Origin: DASYTH01 sp035942955
Lineage (GTDB): Bacteria > Actinomycetota > Actinomycetes > Mycobacteriales > Pseudonocardiaceae
Direction of reading: 5' to 3'
Length of the DNA: 39,044 nucleotides
Assembly (NCBI RefSeq): GCF_035942955.1
Contig: NZ_DASZCQ010000156.1
Location: 1 to 39,044 of the forward strand
Of this stretch, positions 1 through 8,538 are shown piece after piece. Position 1 is the stretch's first letter. The number at the start of each line of letters is the position of its first letter. A model generated the notes under the pieces. The model searched no databases. It was not told the origin of the DNA and saw only the letters and a list, made by a program, of their open reading frames with translations. Position numbers and translations under genes: made by a program.

Positions 1-283
1 GTTCCGCAGAGCGATGACCGCACGGTTGTTGCCATGCGCGAGTTGGCCGTCTGCACCGCGAGGCCGGCTCCGGCTGAGAAGCGAACTGGCGTGGAGCCGG
101 CGGATGGGGTCCGGCGACCGCCCGCCCAACCACGGGGCACCGAGCCGCGCGCCACCCACCCGACCCCGATGGTCAGCGCACCCCGACCCACCGGCGGAGC
201 CGGGGCATCGGCACACGTCGTGCCCGGAATATGCAGTCGCCGGATCGGGGTGCCGTCGCTTCCGCACAGCGATCTTGCTCGAG
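1..283. other. No supported gene at the left edge
   Basis: I see no convincing gene here. Open frames exist on the plus strand but lack a recognisable product and run antisense into the small membrane protein gene that ends at 284. A 14-base direct repeat with one mismatch (2-15 and 260-273) is the only structure noted. This may be the downstream region of the minus-strand pair that follows. Confidence 0.5.
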
Positions 284-484
284 CTACCGGGCCAGGAAGT
301 GCCAGCCGAGCCAGGCCCAGATCAGCACCGCGATGATCTTCGCTGAGCGGGTGCGGGTGAGGTGGGCGACCGTCTCGGAGATGGTGGCCAGCCGGTCGCG
401 GCGGAGGTGCGACGCCACCACCGCGGCGAGGATGAGGAGCGCAAGGGCGGCGAAGCCCAGAATGATGATCGTCCGGTCGGTCAT
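284..484 (-). CDS. Small membrane protein, second gene of a coupled pair
   Basis: The product is 66 residues, starting MTDRTIIILG. A hydrophobic helix fills roughly residues 5-26, a short basic/polar stretch follows (HLRRDRLATISETV), and a second hydrophobic segment near residues 49-64 ends in WAWLGWHFLAR. I chose the internal ATG at 484 because it overlaps the stop of the upstream membrane protein in an ATGA arrangement, the usual sign of translational coupling. Small two-helix proteins of this kind are common in actinobacteria, and it may belong to a DUF6186-type family, but I cannot assign a function. An extended frame reaching back to 673 is antisense-like in composition and was not used. 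Confidence 0.7.
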   Translation of the reverse strand: MTDRTIIILGFAALALLILAAVVASHLRRDRLATISETVAHLTRTRSAKIIAVLIWAWLGWHFLAR

Positions 485-897
485 CGGGTCACCAGCCGCC
501 AGCCGGCGCCGAGCCAGACCAGCCAGCCCACGATCCGCAGCGGTCCCTGCTCGAGGATCGGGTCGAGCAGGGTGGAGATGGTCGGGTGGTCGTAGCTCGG
601 CCGGCTCCAGTCGGGCTGCCGGACGAACGCGTACGCCTCCCAGGCCAGCGCCGCCGCGAGCAGCACCGACCACAGGATCAGGCCGCGCCGCAGCCGCGGG
701 GTGTGCCCGAGGCTTGCCGGCGGCCGGCGGATCGCCAGCACGAGGAGCACCACCGTGGAGATCAGCACGGTGATGGTCGACGGCCAGCTGTGCGTCCGGA
801 AGCTCGCCCCGAGCGCGGCCAGCCCCACCGCGCCGGCCACCAGCGCCACCCGCAGCCAGAGGTTCACCCGTGTCGTACCGACCGGCTCTGCTGCCAC
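481..897 (-). CDS. Small integral membrane protein of unknown function
   Basis: The product is 138 residues. Hydrophobic segments lie at about 13-31, 42-56, 70-88 and 120-134, so it is probably a three- to four-helix inner-membrane protein. The stretch between helices (about 90-118) is polar and contains YDHPTISTLLDPILEQGP. Its stop overlaps the start of the next small membrane protein by four bases, so the two are one translational unit and their products may act together. The start at 897 lies only eight bases from a pair of direct repeats in the divergent promoter region. I do not recognise the family. Confidence 0.7.
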   Translation of the reverse strand: MAAEPVGTTRVNLWLRVALVAGAVGLAALGASFRTHSWPSTITVLISTVVLLVLAIRRPPASLGHTPRLRRGLILWSVLLAAALAWEAYAFVRQPDWSRPSYDHPTISTLLDPILEQGPLRIVGWLVWLGAGWRLVTR

Positions 898-1056
898 GCG
901 GGCAGATTACTCATGTGTCCGGGCCATTACTCAGGTGTCGATTCGCTGTCGACAAGGGCGACGTTGAACCGTTCGGGGGCAGGATGCGTACGTCTGGGCG
1001 TATGCCGGTTCCCGGGCGCCCACGGAATGTGACGATCTACCTAAGGGAGGACGCGC
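898..1056. promoter_or_regulatory. Divergent promoter region with twin direct repeats
   Basis: This gap separates the leftward membrane-protein pair from the rightward Rieske gene. It carries two near-identical 14-base sites, ATTACTCATGTGTC at 906-919 and ATTACTCAGGTGTC at 926-939, which start exactly 20 bases apart, so they sit on nearly the same face of the helix. That spacing suggests a regulator binding as a tandem pair. A strong ribosome-binding site (AAGGGAGG, 1043-1050) precedes the Rieske start. No protein can be assigned to the repeats. Confidence 0.45.
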
Positions 1057-1530
1057 GTGACTGTCGAACCCACCACTGATCAGGCCAGGCCACGGCGGGA
1101 CGTGCTGTGCGGCCTGGTCGTGGCGCTGCTGGCGCCGGGGGCGCTGACCGCCGCGTGTGGCGGGTCGGGCTCGGGTGGGGGTGGCGGAAGCACGCCGACC
1201 GGGGGAGGCGGCACCGGCGGCGGGGGCGCGGGGGGCCAGGCGCTGGCCGCGGTCGCCGACGTGCCCGAGGGCGGCGGCCTTGTCGTGGACAAGCCCGGCG
1301 GCGGCAAGCTGCTGCTGGTCCGGCCGGACGCCGACACGGTCAAGGCGTTCAACGCGGCCTGCCCGCACCAGGGCACCACGGTGGACCCGCCGCAGGGCGG
1401 CACGATCACCTGCCCGAACCACGGCAGCCAGTTCGACGGCGCCACCGGTGCGGTCAAGAAGGGCCCGGCCGAGACGGACCTGGCCGAGGTGCAGGTCAAG
1501 GTCGAGGGCGGAAGCGTGGTTCTGGCCTGA
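1057..1530 (+). CDS. Rieske-type [2Fe-2S] exported protein
   Basis: The product is 157 residues, with a GTG start six bases after AAGGGAGG. The N-terminus has a twin-arginine-like motif (PRRDVLCG, residues 12-19) and a hydrophobic segment ending in LTAACG. Together these suggest Tat export with lipid attachment at Cys34, although the lipobox has Thr rather than Leu/Val at -3. A Gly/Ser/Thr-rich linker (about 35-62) leads to a compact Rieske domain with both cluster motifs, CPHQG and CPNHGSQFD, which supply two Cys and two His ligands. Export after cofactor loading fits the Tat pathway. It is a free-standing, low-complexity-tethered Rieske protein, not the cytochrome bc1 subunit QcrA. Its redox partner is not in the window. 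Confidence 0.85.
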   Translation: MTVEPTTDQARPRRDVLCGLVVALLAPGALTAACGGSGSGGGGGSTPTGGGGTGGGGAGGQALAAVADVPEGGGLVVDKPGGGKLLLVRPDADTVKAFNAACPHQGTTVDPPQGGTITCPNHGSQFDGATGAVKKGPAETDLAEVQVKVEGGSVVLA

Positions 1531-1648
1531 CCCAGCGAGCGTCCATCGGCTATCCAGCCCCGCTCCACCGGCCGGGACGAGTATGGGAGTCGAGGCCGCC
1601 GCGGCGGCGCGGTGGCCGAGCCACCCAAGCACCTCCCGGAGGTGAGCC

Positions 1649-1840
1649 ATGCGCCGTCGCCCGATCTCCAATCACGATCTCGAGCGGGAGATTCATAGGT
1701 CCTGGCTCGACCTTCAGCAGGCCCGCCTCGAGGACCACAGCGTCCGCATCGCCTGGCACGAGCGCTTGATGAACGCGGCCCTCGACGAGCTCGGCGAGCG
1801 GCTCGCCCACCCGACGGTCCCCGCCCAGCCGGTCAGCTGA
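1649..1840 (+). CDS. Small conserved-looking protein, unknown function
   Basis: The product is 63 residues, highly charged and probably mostly helical (REIHRSWLDLQQARLEDHSVRIAWHERLMNAALDELGERL), ending in a flexible Pro-rich tail. It has no membrane segment or signal peptide. A good ribosome-binding site (GGAGGTGA, about 1637-1644) precedes the ATG by four bases, which is the main reason to accept so short a gene. It lies between the Rieske gene and uvrC on the same strand. I do not recognise the family. The amphipathic pattern suggests a small coiled-coil or dimeric helical protein. Confidence 0.65.
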   Translation: MRRRPISNHDLEREIHRSWLDLQQARLEDHSVRIAWHERLMNAALDELGERLAHPTVPAQPVS

Positions 1841-1870
1841 ACAGCCCGCAGGCCTGACGGCCCCCAGCCG

Positions 1871-1886
1871 TAGGCTTGCGGGTGTG
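1871..1886 (+). promoter_or_regulatory. -10 box and probable leaderless start of uvrC
   Basis: TAGGCT at 1871-1876 matches the actinobacterial -10 pattern TAnnnT. The in-frame GTG of uvrC follows after seven bases, and no Shine-Dalgarno sequence is visible. This geometry places the transcription start at or next to the GTG, implying a leaderless mRNA. Confidence 0.4.
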
Positions 1887-3833
1887 GCCGATCCGTCCAC
1901 CTACCGTCCGTCGCCCGGCACGATTCCGGACGCGCCCGGGGTGTACAAGTTCCGGGACAGCACTGGCCGGGTGATCTACGTCGGCAAGGCCAAGAGCCTG
2001 CGCAGCCGGCTGAACTCCTACTTCGCCGACCTCACGCTGGTGCACCCGCGCACTCGCCAGATGGTGACCACCGCGGCCGCCGTGGAGTGGACCGTGGTGT
2101 CCACCGAGGTCGAGGCGCTGCAGCTGGAGTACAACTGGATCAAGGAGTTCGACCCGCGGTTCAACGTCCGGTACCGCGACGACAAGTCGTACCCGGTGCT
2201 CGCCGTGACGCTCAATGAGGAGTTCCCCCGGCTGCACGTCTACCGCGGCCCCCGGCGCAGGGGCGTGCGCTACTTCGGCCCGTACGCGCACGCCTGGGCC
2301 ATCCGCGAGACCCTCGACCTGCTGCTGCGGGTGTTCCCGGCGCGCACCTGCTCGGCCGGGGTGTTCAAGCGGCACGGGCAGATCGGCCGGCCCTGCCTGC
2401 TCGGCTACATCGGCAAGTGCTCGGCGCCGTGCGTCGGCCGGGTGTCCGCCGACGAGCACCGGGCCATCGTCGAGGACTTCTGCGACTTCCTGGCCGGCCG
2501 CACCGACCTGATGATGCGCCGCCTCGAGCGGGAGATGGCCAAGGCGTCGGCCGCGCTGGAGTTCGAGCGGGCCGCCCGGCTGCGCGACGACCTGGGGGCG
2601 CTGCGCCGGGCGATGGAGAAGCAGGCGGTGGTGCTCGGCTCGGGCACCGACGCCGACGTGGTCGCGTTCGCCCAGGACGAGCTCGAGGCGGCGGTCCAGG
2701 TGTTCCACGTGCGCGGCGGGCGGGTCCGCGGGCAGCGTGGCTGGGTGATCGACAAGGTGGAGGCCACCGGCACCGCGGGCCTGGTCACCCAGTTCCTCAC
2801 GCAGTTCTACGGCGACCAGGCCGAGTACGCCGCAGCGGGCGAGGCCGGCAGCGGGGTGCCGCGCGAGATCCTGGTGCCCGAGCTGCCCGACGACCTCGAG
2901 CCGATCGCCGAGTGGCTGTGCCGGCTGCGCGGCTCGCGGGTGCTGGTCCGGATCCCGCAGCGCGGCGACAAGCGCGCGCTGATGGACACCGTGGAGCGCA
3001 ACGCGAAGGAGGCCTTCGCCCAGCACAAGCTGCGCCGGGCGGGCGACCTGACGGCCCGGTCCGCGGCGCTGCAGGAACTGCAGGACGCGCTGGGCCTGGA
3101 CACCGCGCCGCTGCGGATCGAGTGCATCGACATCAGCCACATCCAGGGCAGCGACGTGGTGGCCTCGCTGGTGGTGTTCGAGGACGCCCTGGCCCGCAAG
3201 TCCGAGTACCGCCGGTTCGCGGTCCGGGAGGCCGCCACCGAGGGCGACGTGGCGTCGATCGCCGAGGTGGTCCGCCGGCGTTTCCACCGCTACCTCAACG
3301 ACAGCGACAATGGCGGCGGCCCGAAGCCGGCCGTCGATCCCGAAACGGGCCGGCCGCGCAAGTTCGCCTACCCGCCGAACCTGCTCGTGGTGGACGGCGC
3401 CGGCCCGCAGGCCAACGCGGCCGCCGACGTGCTGGCCGGGCTGGGTGTGCACGACGTGGCGGTGATCGGCCTGGCCAAGCGGCTGGAGGAGGTATGGTTG
3501 CCGGCCGAGCCCGAGCCGGTGATTCTCCCGCGCACCAGCGAGGCGCTCTACCTGCTGCAACGCATCCGCGACGAGGCGCACCGGTTCGCCGTCAGCTACC
3601 ACCGGCAGCGCCGCTCCAAGCGGATGACGACGTCCGCGCTGGACGGCATCCCTGGTCTCGGGCAGACCAGGAAGTCCGCCCTGCTGAAGCATTTCGGCTC
3701 GCTGAAGCGACTGCGTGAGGCGAGCGTCGAGGAGATCAGCGGCGCTCCGGGCATCGGCGCCCACACCGCGCAGGCCGTGCACGCCGCGCTCGCGCCGGCC
3801 GGGAAGAACAGCAACGAGGGGATGGAGAGTTGA
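1884..3833 (+). CDS. uvrC: Excinuclease ABC subunit UvrC
   Basis: The 649-residue protein is the dual-incision nuclease of nucleotide excision repair, acting with UvrA and UvrB in the cytoplasm. Visible domains in order: an N-terminal GIY-YIG nuclease (PGVYKFRD... VIYVGKAKSLRSRL, about 18-45); a Cys-containing region around 155-180; a UvrB-binding UVR helix pair (LEREMAKASAALEFERAARL, about 215-235); a C-terminal RNase H-like nuclease with IECIDISHIQGSDVVAS and VVDGAGPQANAA; and tandem helix-hairpin-helix motifs (LDGIPGLGQTRKSALLKHFGS and ISGAPGIGAHTA). Length is normal for the family. The stop overlaps the rapZ start by four bases, so uvrC heads the uvrC-rapZ-yvcK-whiA unit that is conserved across Actinobacteria and Firmicutes. 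Confidence 0.97.
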   Translation: MADPSTYRPSPGTIPDAPGVYKFRDSTGRVIYVGKAKSLRSRLNSYFADLTLVHPRTRQMVTTAAAVEWTVVSTEVEALQLEYNWIKEFDPRFNVRYRDDKSYPVLAVTLNEEFPRLHVYRGPRRRGVRYFGPYAHAWAIRETLDLLLRVFPARTCSAGVFKRHGQIGRPCLLGYIGKCSAPCVGRVSADEHRAIVEDFCDFLAGRTDLMMRRLEREMAKASAALEFERAARLRDDLGALRRAMEKQAVVLGSGTDADVVAFAQDELEAAVQVFHVRGGRVRGQRGWVIDKVEATGTAGLVTQFLTQFYGDQAEYAAAGEAGSGVPREILVPELPDDLEPIAEWLCRLRGSRVLVRIPQRGDKRALMDTVERNAKEAFAQHKLRRAGDLTARSAALQELQDALGLDTAPLRIECIDISHIQGSDVVASLVVFEDALARKSEYRRFAVREAATEGDVASIAEVVRRRFHRYLNDSDNGGGPKPAVDPETGRPRKFAYPPNLLVVDGAGPQANAAADVLAGLGVHDVAVIGLAKRLEEVWLPAEPEPVILPRTSEALYLLQRIRDEAHRFAVSYHRQRRSKRMTTSALDGIPGLGQTRKSALLKHFGSLKRLREASVEEISGAPGIGAHTAQAVHAALAPAGKNSNEGMES

Positions 3834-4753
3834 CCGAGGACCCGGAGTCGAAGTCCGGCGGCGACACCGCCGCCGCGAGCGCGCCCAGCTCGGGCGTGGA
3901 GGTCGCCGTCGTGACCGGGCTGTCGGGGGCCGGTCGCAGCACCGCGGCCAAGTGCCTCGAGGACCTCGGCTGGTTCGTGGTGGACAACCTGCCGCCGGAG
4001 CTGATCTCCACGATGGTCGAGCTCGGCGCGCAGGCCCGCGGCGCGGTCACCAAGGTCGCCGTCGTGATGGACGTGCGCAGCCGCGCGTTCACCGACGATC
4101 TCGCGGCGATCATCAAGGACCTGGACGCCAGGGGGTACAAGCCGCGCGTGCTGTTCCTGGAGGCCACCGAGGACGTGCTGGTCCGGCGGTTCGAGGCGGT
4201 CCGGCGGGGTCACCCGCTGCAGGGGGACGGCCGGCTGATCGACGGGATCAAGGCCGAGCGGGACCTGCTCACCCCGCTGCGCGAGGAGGCCGACCTGATC
4301 CTGGACACCAGCACGCTGTCCGTGCACCAGCTGCGCGCCAAGATCGAGGACGCGTTCGGCTCGGACGCCACCGCGAGCACCCGGGTCACCGTGCTGTCGT
4401 TCGGCTACAAGTACGGCATCCCGATGGACGCCGACCTGGTGATGGACCTGCGCTTCCTGCCGAACCCGTTCTGGATCCCGGAGCTGAAGGACCTCACCGG
4501 CAAGGACGCCGACGTGCGCAACTACGTGCTGTCCCAGGAGGGCGCCGAGGAGTTCCTTGACCGCTACCACGAGCTGCTGCGGCTGATCGGCGCCGGCTAC
4601 CGGCGCGAGGGCAAGCGGTACCTGACCCTCGCGATCGGCTGCACCGGCGGGAAGCACCGCAGCGTGGCCATCTCCGAGGAGCTGGCCCGCCGACTGTCCG
4701 ATGAGGACGGTATGGCCGTCAAGGTCGTGCACCGCGACCTAGGGCGCGAATGA
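3830..4753 (+). CDS. rapZ: RapZ-type nucleotide-binding regulator
   Basis: The product is 307 residues. After an acidic, Ala/Ser-rich N-terminal tail of about 22 residues comes a P-loop (GLSGAGRS, 30-37), a conserved WFVVDNLPPEL segment, a central region with FLEATEDVLVRRFEAVRR, and the C-terminal domain with SFGYKYGIP, DLRFLPNPFW and GCTGGKHRSV. In enterobacteria RapZ hands the sRNA GlmZ to RNase E. Actinobacteria lack that system, so the molecular role here is unknown. The likely start is a TTG inside the uvrC stop (TTGA overlap). The yvcK ATG in turn overlaps the rapZ stop. The gene is in its standard place. Confidence 0.93.
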   Translation: MTEDPESKSGGDTAAASAPSSGVEVAVVTGLSGAGRSTAAKCLEDLGWFVVDNLPPELISTMVELGAQARGAVTKVAVVMDVRSRAFTDDLAAIIKDLDARGYKPRVLFLEATEDVLVRRFEAVRRGHPLQGDGRLIDGIKAERDLLTPLREEADLILDTSTLSVHQLRAKIEDAFGSDATASTRVTVLSFGYKYGIPMDADLVMDLRFLPNPFWIPELKDLTGKDADVRNYVLSQEGAEEFLDRYHELLRLIGAGYRREGKRYLTLAIGCTGGKHRSVAISEELARRLSDEDGMAVKVVHRDLGRE

Positions 4754-5823
4754 CCGCGAGGGCTCACGATGATCGAGGGTGGGCCGGAGGTCCGCCCGAG
4801 GAATCGGCCGTGCCAACCGAGCCGCCCGGCCAACAGGCTCGGGGCCCGAGCCCTCGCATCGAATCCAACGCCGTCAAGGCGGTGGCACTCGGCGGTGGGC
4901 GTGGGCTGCACGCCTCGCTGTCGGCGCTGCGGCTGATCACCGAGCGGGTGACGGCCGTGGTGACCGTCGCCGACGACGGCGGCTCGTCCGGCCGGCTGCG
5001 CCGCGAGCTGGGCCTGCTTCCCCCCGGTGACCTGCGCAAGGCGCTGGCCGCGCTGGCCGGCGACGGCGGTTCGATGTGGAGCACGGTGTTCCAGCACCGG
5101 TTCGGCGGCACCGGCGCGCTGGCCGGGCACGCGGTCGGCAACCTGGTGCTGGCCGGGCTGCTCGAGGTGCTCGGCGACCCGGTGGCCGTGCTCGACGAGG
5201 CCGCGCGGCTGCTGAACGTGCGCGGCCGGGTGCTGCCCATGTGCACCGAGCCGCTGGACATCGAGGCCGACGTGATCGGGCTGGACGAGGACCGGACGGC
5301 CGTGCGCAAGATCCGCGGGCAGGTCGCCATCGCCACCACACCGGGCCAGGTGCGCCGGATCCGGCTGCATACCGCGGGTGCGCCGGGCTCGGTCCCCAAG
5401 GCCTGCCCGGCCGCGGTCGACGCGGTCCGCGACGCCGACGTGGTGCTGCTCGGTCCGGGCTCCTGGTTCACCAGCGTGCTGCCGCACCTGCTGGTGCCGG
5501 AGCTGCACGAGGCGTTGGTCGACACGCCCGCGGCACGCATCGTGGTGCTCAACTTGGTCCCCCAGCCGGGGGAAACCGCCGGATTTTCTCCCGAACGGCA
5601 CCTGCAGGTGCTGTGCGAGCACGCGCCACGCCTTAGGGTCGACGCGGTGATCGCGGACGCTGACTCGGTGTCCACACCGGACCGGCTCCGACGTGCGGCG
5701 ACCGAGCTCGGTGCGGAGGCAAGGCTGGATCGGGTGGTGGCCGAGGGGATGCGCGAACGGCACGATCCGGCCGCCCTGGCGGGCAGCCTGCGCCGAGCCT
5801 TGGCGGCGGTTCGGGGAACATGA
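4750..5823 (+). CDS. yvcK: YvcK/CofD-like gluconeogenesis and morphology factor
   Basis: The 357-residue protein belongs to the YvcK/YbhK branch of the CofD-like fold. A disordered, Pro-rich N-terminal extension of about 40 residues precedes the nucleotide-sugar binding loop ALGGGRGLHASLSALR (about 46-61). Further family signatures are TVADDGGSSGRLRRELGLLPPGDLRKAL, HAVGNLVLAGLLEVLGD and LGPGSWFTSVLPHLLV. Members bind UDP-sugars and affect cell shape and growth on gluconeogenic carbon; the M. tuberculosis homologue is CuvA. The ATG overlaps the rapZ stop by four bases. About 60 bases separate it from whiA, the only non-overlapping junction of this operon. Confidence 0.93.
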   Translation: MTARAHDDRGWAGGPPEESAVPTEPPGQQARGPSPRIESNAVKAVALGGGRGLHASLSALRLITERVTAVVTVADDGGSSGRLRRELGLLPPGDLRKALAALAGDGGSMWSTVFQHRFGGTGALAGHAVGNLVLAGLLEVLGDPVAVLDEAARLLNVRGRVLPMCTEPLDIEADVIGLDEDRTAVRKIRGQVAIATTPGQVRRIRLHTAGAPGSVPKACPAAVDAVRDADVVLLGPGSWFTSVLPHLLVPELHEALVDTPAARIVVLNLVPQPGETAGFSPERHLQVLCEHAPRLRVDAVIADADSVSTPDRLRRAATELGAEARLDRVVAEGMRERHDPAALAGSLRRALAAVRGT

Positions 5824-5887
5824 CGGGGGCGCTCGGAGTCCGTTGGTGATGGGATGTACTCCGCGCGTTGGGGAAGGGAGGAGCCTC

Positions 5888-6874
5888 GTGGCGATGACAG
5901 CCGCGGTCAAGGACGAGCTGAGCCGGCTGGCCGTGTCCAAGACCTGTTGCCGGCGTGCGGAGGTGTCCTCCCTGTTGCGGTTCGCCGGCGGGCTGCACAT
6001 CGTGGGCGGGCGCGTGGTCGTCGAGGCCGAGCTGGACACCGGCGCCGCGGCGAGGAGGCTCCGCAAGGAGATCCACGACCTGTACGGCCACCACTCGGAC
6101 ATCCACGTGATCTCCGCGGGCGGCCTGCGCAAGGGCACCCGCTACGTGGTCCGCGTGGTCAAGGACGGTGACGGACTTGCCCGGCAGACCGGCCTGCTCG
6201 ACCCGCGCGGCCGCCCGGTCCGCGGCCTGCCCGCGCCGGTGGTGTCCGGCGGCGTGTGCGACGCGGAAGCCGCCTGGCGCGGCGCCTTCCTGGCCCACGG
6301 CTCGCTCACCGAGCCCGGCCGCTCGTCCGCCCTCGAGGTCACCTGCCCCGGTCCGGAGGCCGCGCTGGCCCTCGTCGGGGCCGCCCGCCGGATGAGCATC
6401 CAGGCCAAGTCCCGCGAGGTGCGCGGGGCCGACCGGGTCGTGGTCCGCGACGGCGACGCGATCAGCGCGATGCTCACCCGCCTCGGCGCGCACTCCAGCG
6501 TGCTCGCCTGGGAGGAGCGCCGGATGCGCCGCGAGGTCCGCGCCACCGCCAACCGCCTGGCCAACTTCGACGACGCCAACCTGCGCCGCTCCGCCCGCGC
6601 CGCGGTCGCGGCCGCGGCCAGGGTCCAGCGCGCCATGGAGATCCTCGGCCCGGACGCCCCCGATCACCTCACCGCCGCCGGCAAGCTGCGCCTGGCCAAC
6701 CGCCAGGCGTCCCTCGAGGAGCTGGGCCAGCTGTCCGAGCCCCCGATGACCAAGGACGCCGTCGCCGGCCGGATCCGCCGCCTGCTGGCCATGGCCGACA
6801 AGCGCGCCAAGGAGATGGGCGTGCCCGACACCGAGTCGGCCGTGACCCCGGAGATGCTCGAGGCCGAAGTCTGA
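5888..6874 (+). CDS. whiA: DNA-binding regulator WhiA
   Basis: The 328-residue protein starts MAMTAAVKDELSRL. WhiA has an N-terminal homing-endonuclease-like (LAGLIDADG) fold that has lost nuclease activity and a C-terminal helix-turn-helix. In Streptomyces it acts with WhiB to turn on division genes during sporulation. Conserved blocks are CCRRAEVSSLLRFAGGLH, GSLTEPGRSSALEVTCPGPEAA, ATANRLANFDDANLRRS and PPMTKDAVAGRIRRLLAMAD. I chose the GTG at 5888: AAGGGAGGAG (5874-5883) lies just upstream and the Streptomyces protein begins the same way. The ATG at 5894 is an alternative. It is the last gene of the uvrC unit and one of the best conserved actinobacterial proteins. Confidence 0.96.
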   Translation: MAMTAAVKDELSRLAVSKTCCRRAEVSSLLRFAGGLHIVGGRVVVEAELDTGAAARRLRKEIHDLYGHHSDIHVISAGGLRKGTRYVVRVVKDGDGLARQTGLLDPRGRPVRGLPAPVVSGGVCDAEAAWRGAFLAHGSLTEPGRSSALEVTCPGPEAALALVGAARRMSIQAKSREVRGADRVVVRDGDAISAMLTRLGAHSSVLAWEERRMRREVRATANRLANFDDANLRRSARAAVAAAARVQRAMEILGPDAPDHLTAAGKLRLANRQASLEELGQLSEPPMTKDAVAGRIRRLLAMADKRAKEMGVPDTESAVTPEMLEAEV

Positions 6875-6975
6875 GCCCCTCCCTTTCGGGCACCCGGATC
6901 CGCACCGACGGGCGAAAATCTCGTCCGCCCGCTGTATCTGACCGCCGGCGGCCCGCTCATGTACGTGTGGGGGGA

Positions 6976-7020
6976 GCCGGTAAGGGGCAGCGGGACGAGG
7001 GGCGTTCGCTCCTTACCGGC
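6976..7020. terminator. Hairpin downstream of whiA
   Basis: GCCGGTAAGG (6976-6985) pairs perfectly with CCTTACCGGC (7011-7020). Three further inner pairs, one of them G-U, give a stem of about 13. No T-run follows, so it is either a GC-rich actinobacterial terminator for the uvrC-whiA unit or a regulatory hairpin. Confidence 0.45.
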
Positions 7021-7227
7021 GTACGAAGTGGATGAGGTAGTTGGGGGGCGGAACCCGCTCGGCTGTTGGGGGTCGGGCGGGTTCTGTGCCGTTCCGCCTC
7101 TCCGGGGATTTTTATGCGGTTGTCGCGTTCCAGCCGATGGTGCGGTTGTCGGGTTGATTGTGGCTGGGCGCCGTCACGGTCCCCTGAGGTGCGGTTGGCA
7201 GGCGCGAACCGGGTCTCTGGGCGGGCT

Positions 7228-7316
7228 ATGGCCTGACTCGATCGGCGGATGGCCTGATTCGATACAGTTGCCTGGCTAGCGCGGCTTGAGCTCGGGGTGA
7301 GCGTGGGCGCTAGGGT
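7228..7316 (+). promoter_or_regulatory. Putative gap promoter with upstream twin repeats
   Basis: TTGAGC (7286-7291) and TAGGGT (7311-7316), 19 bases apart, fit an actinobacterial housekeeping promoter and would give a leader of about 33 bases before the gap GTG. Upstream, ATGGCCTGACTCGAT (7228-7242) and ATGGCCTGATTCGAT (7249-7263) are spaced 21 bases start to start, two helical turns, as expected for tandem regulator sites. Confidence 0.4.
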
Positions 7317-7355
7317 GACTGGGAATGGGCCAGTAGACGCACGAGGAGACGTACC

Positions 7356-8360
<1,005 letters not shown>

Positions 8361-8459
8361 AGCCGGCCGCAATGTTCACAACGGGACTCGCGGCACCCGA
8401 GGCGACCCACGAGCGCGCCCCCCGCCGCAGGCACGCGATCGCGGTGGCAGGGCGGCCCG

Positions 8460-8488
8460 TTGACAGTCTGAGGACTGGCTGGTCGATT
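8460..8488 (+). promoter_or_regulatory. Possible internal promoter before pgk
   Basis: In the 178-base gap-pgk interval, a consensus -35 TTGACA (8460-8465) is followed 17 bases later by TCGATT (8483-8488). The -10 is weak for this group (TAnnnT expected). It could add expression of pgk-tpiA beyond read-through from gap. Confidence 0.3.
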
Positions 8489-8538
8489 CGAGCCCTGCCG
8501 GAGCGATTGCATCGGCGCGCAATGTCGCGAGGAATGCA

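Larger units (their letters stand above)
6875..7355. other. Long gap between whiA and gap
   Basis: The 480-base stretch has no gene I can support. It holds a strong hairpin (6976-7020), an exact 11-base repeat TGCGGTTGTCG (7115-7125 and 7141-7151), a pair of 15-base direct repeats (7228-7242 and 7249-7263) and a possible promoter (7286-7316) for gap. A 106-codon plus-strand frame from 6959 spans these elements but has no recognisable product, and its composition does not resemble a protein. Confidence 0.6.

Noticed and set aside
2..273. 14-base direct repeat TTCCGCA(G/C)AGCGAT at both ends of the first 270 bases
   Set aside because: One mismatch, no transposase or inverted termini; too short to call a mobile element.
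1833..3782. 649-codon minus-strand frame opposite uvrC
   Set aside because: It mirrors uvrC codon structure and has no recognisable product.
6959..7279. 106-codon frame in the whiA-gap gap
   Set aside because: No ribosome-binding site or family features, Gly/Trp/Cys-rich composition; it overlaps hairpins and repeats better explained as regulatory.
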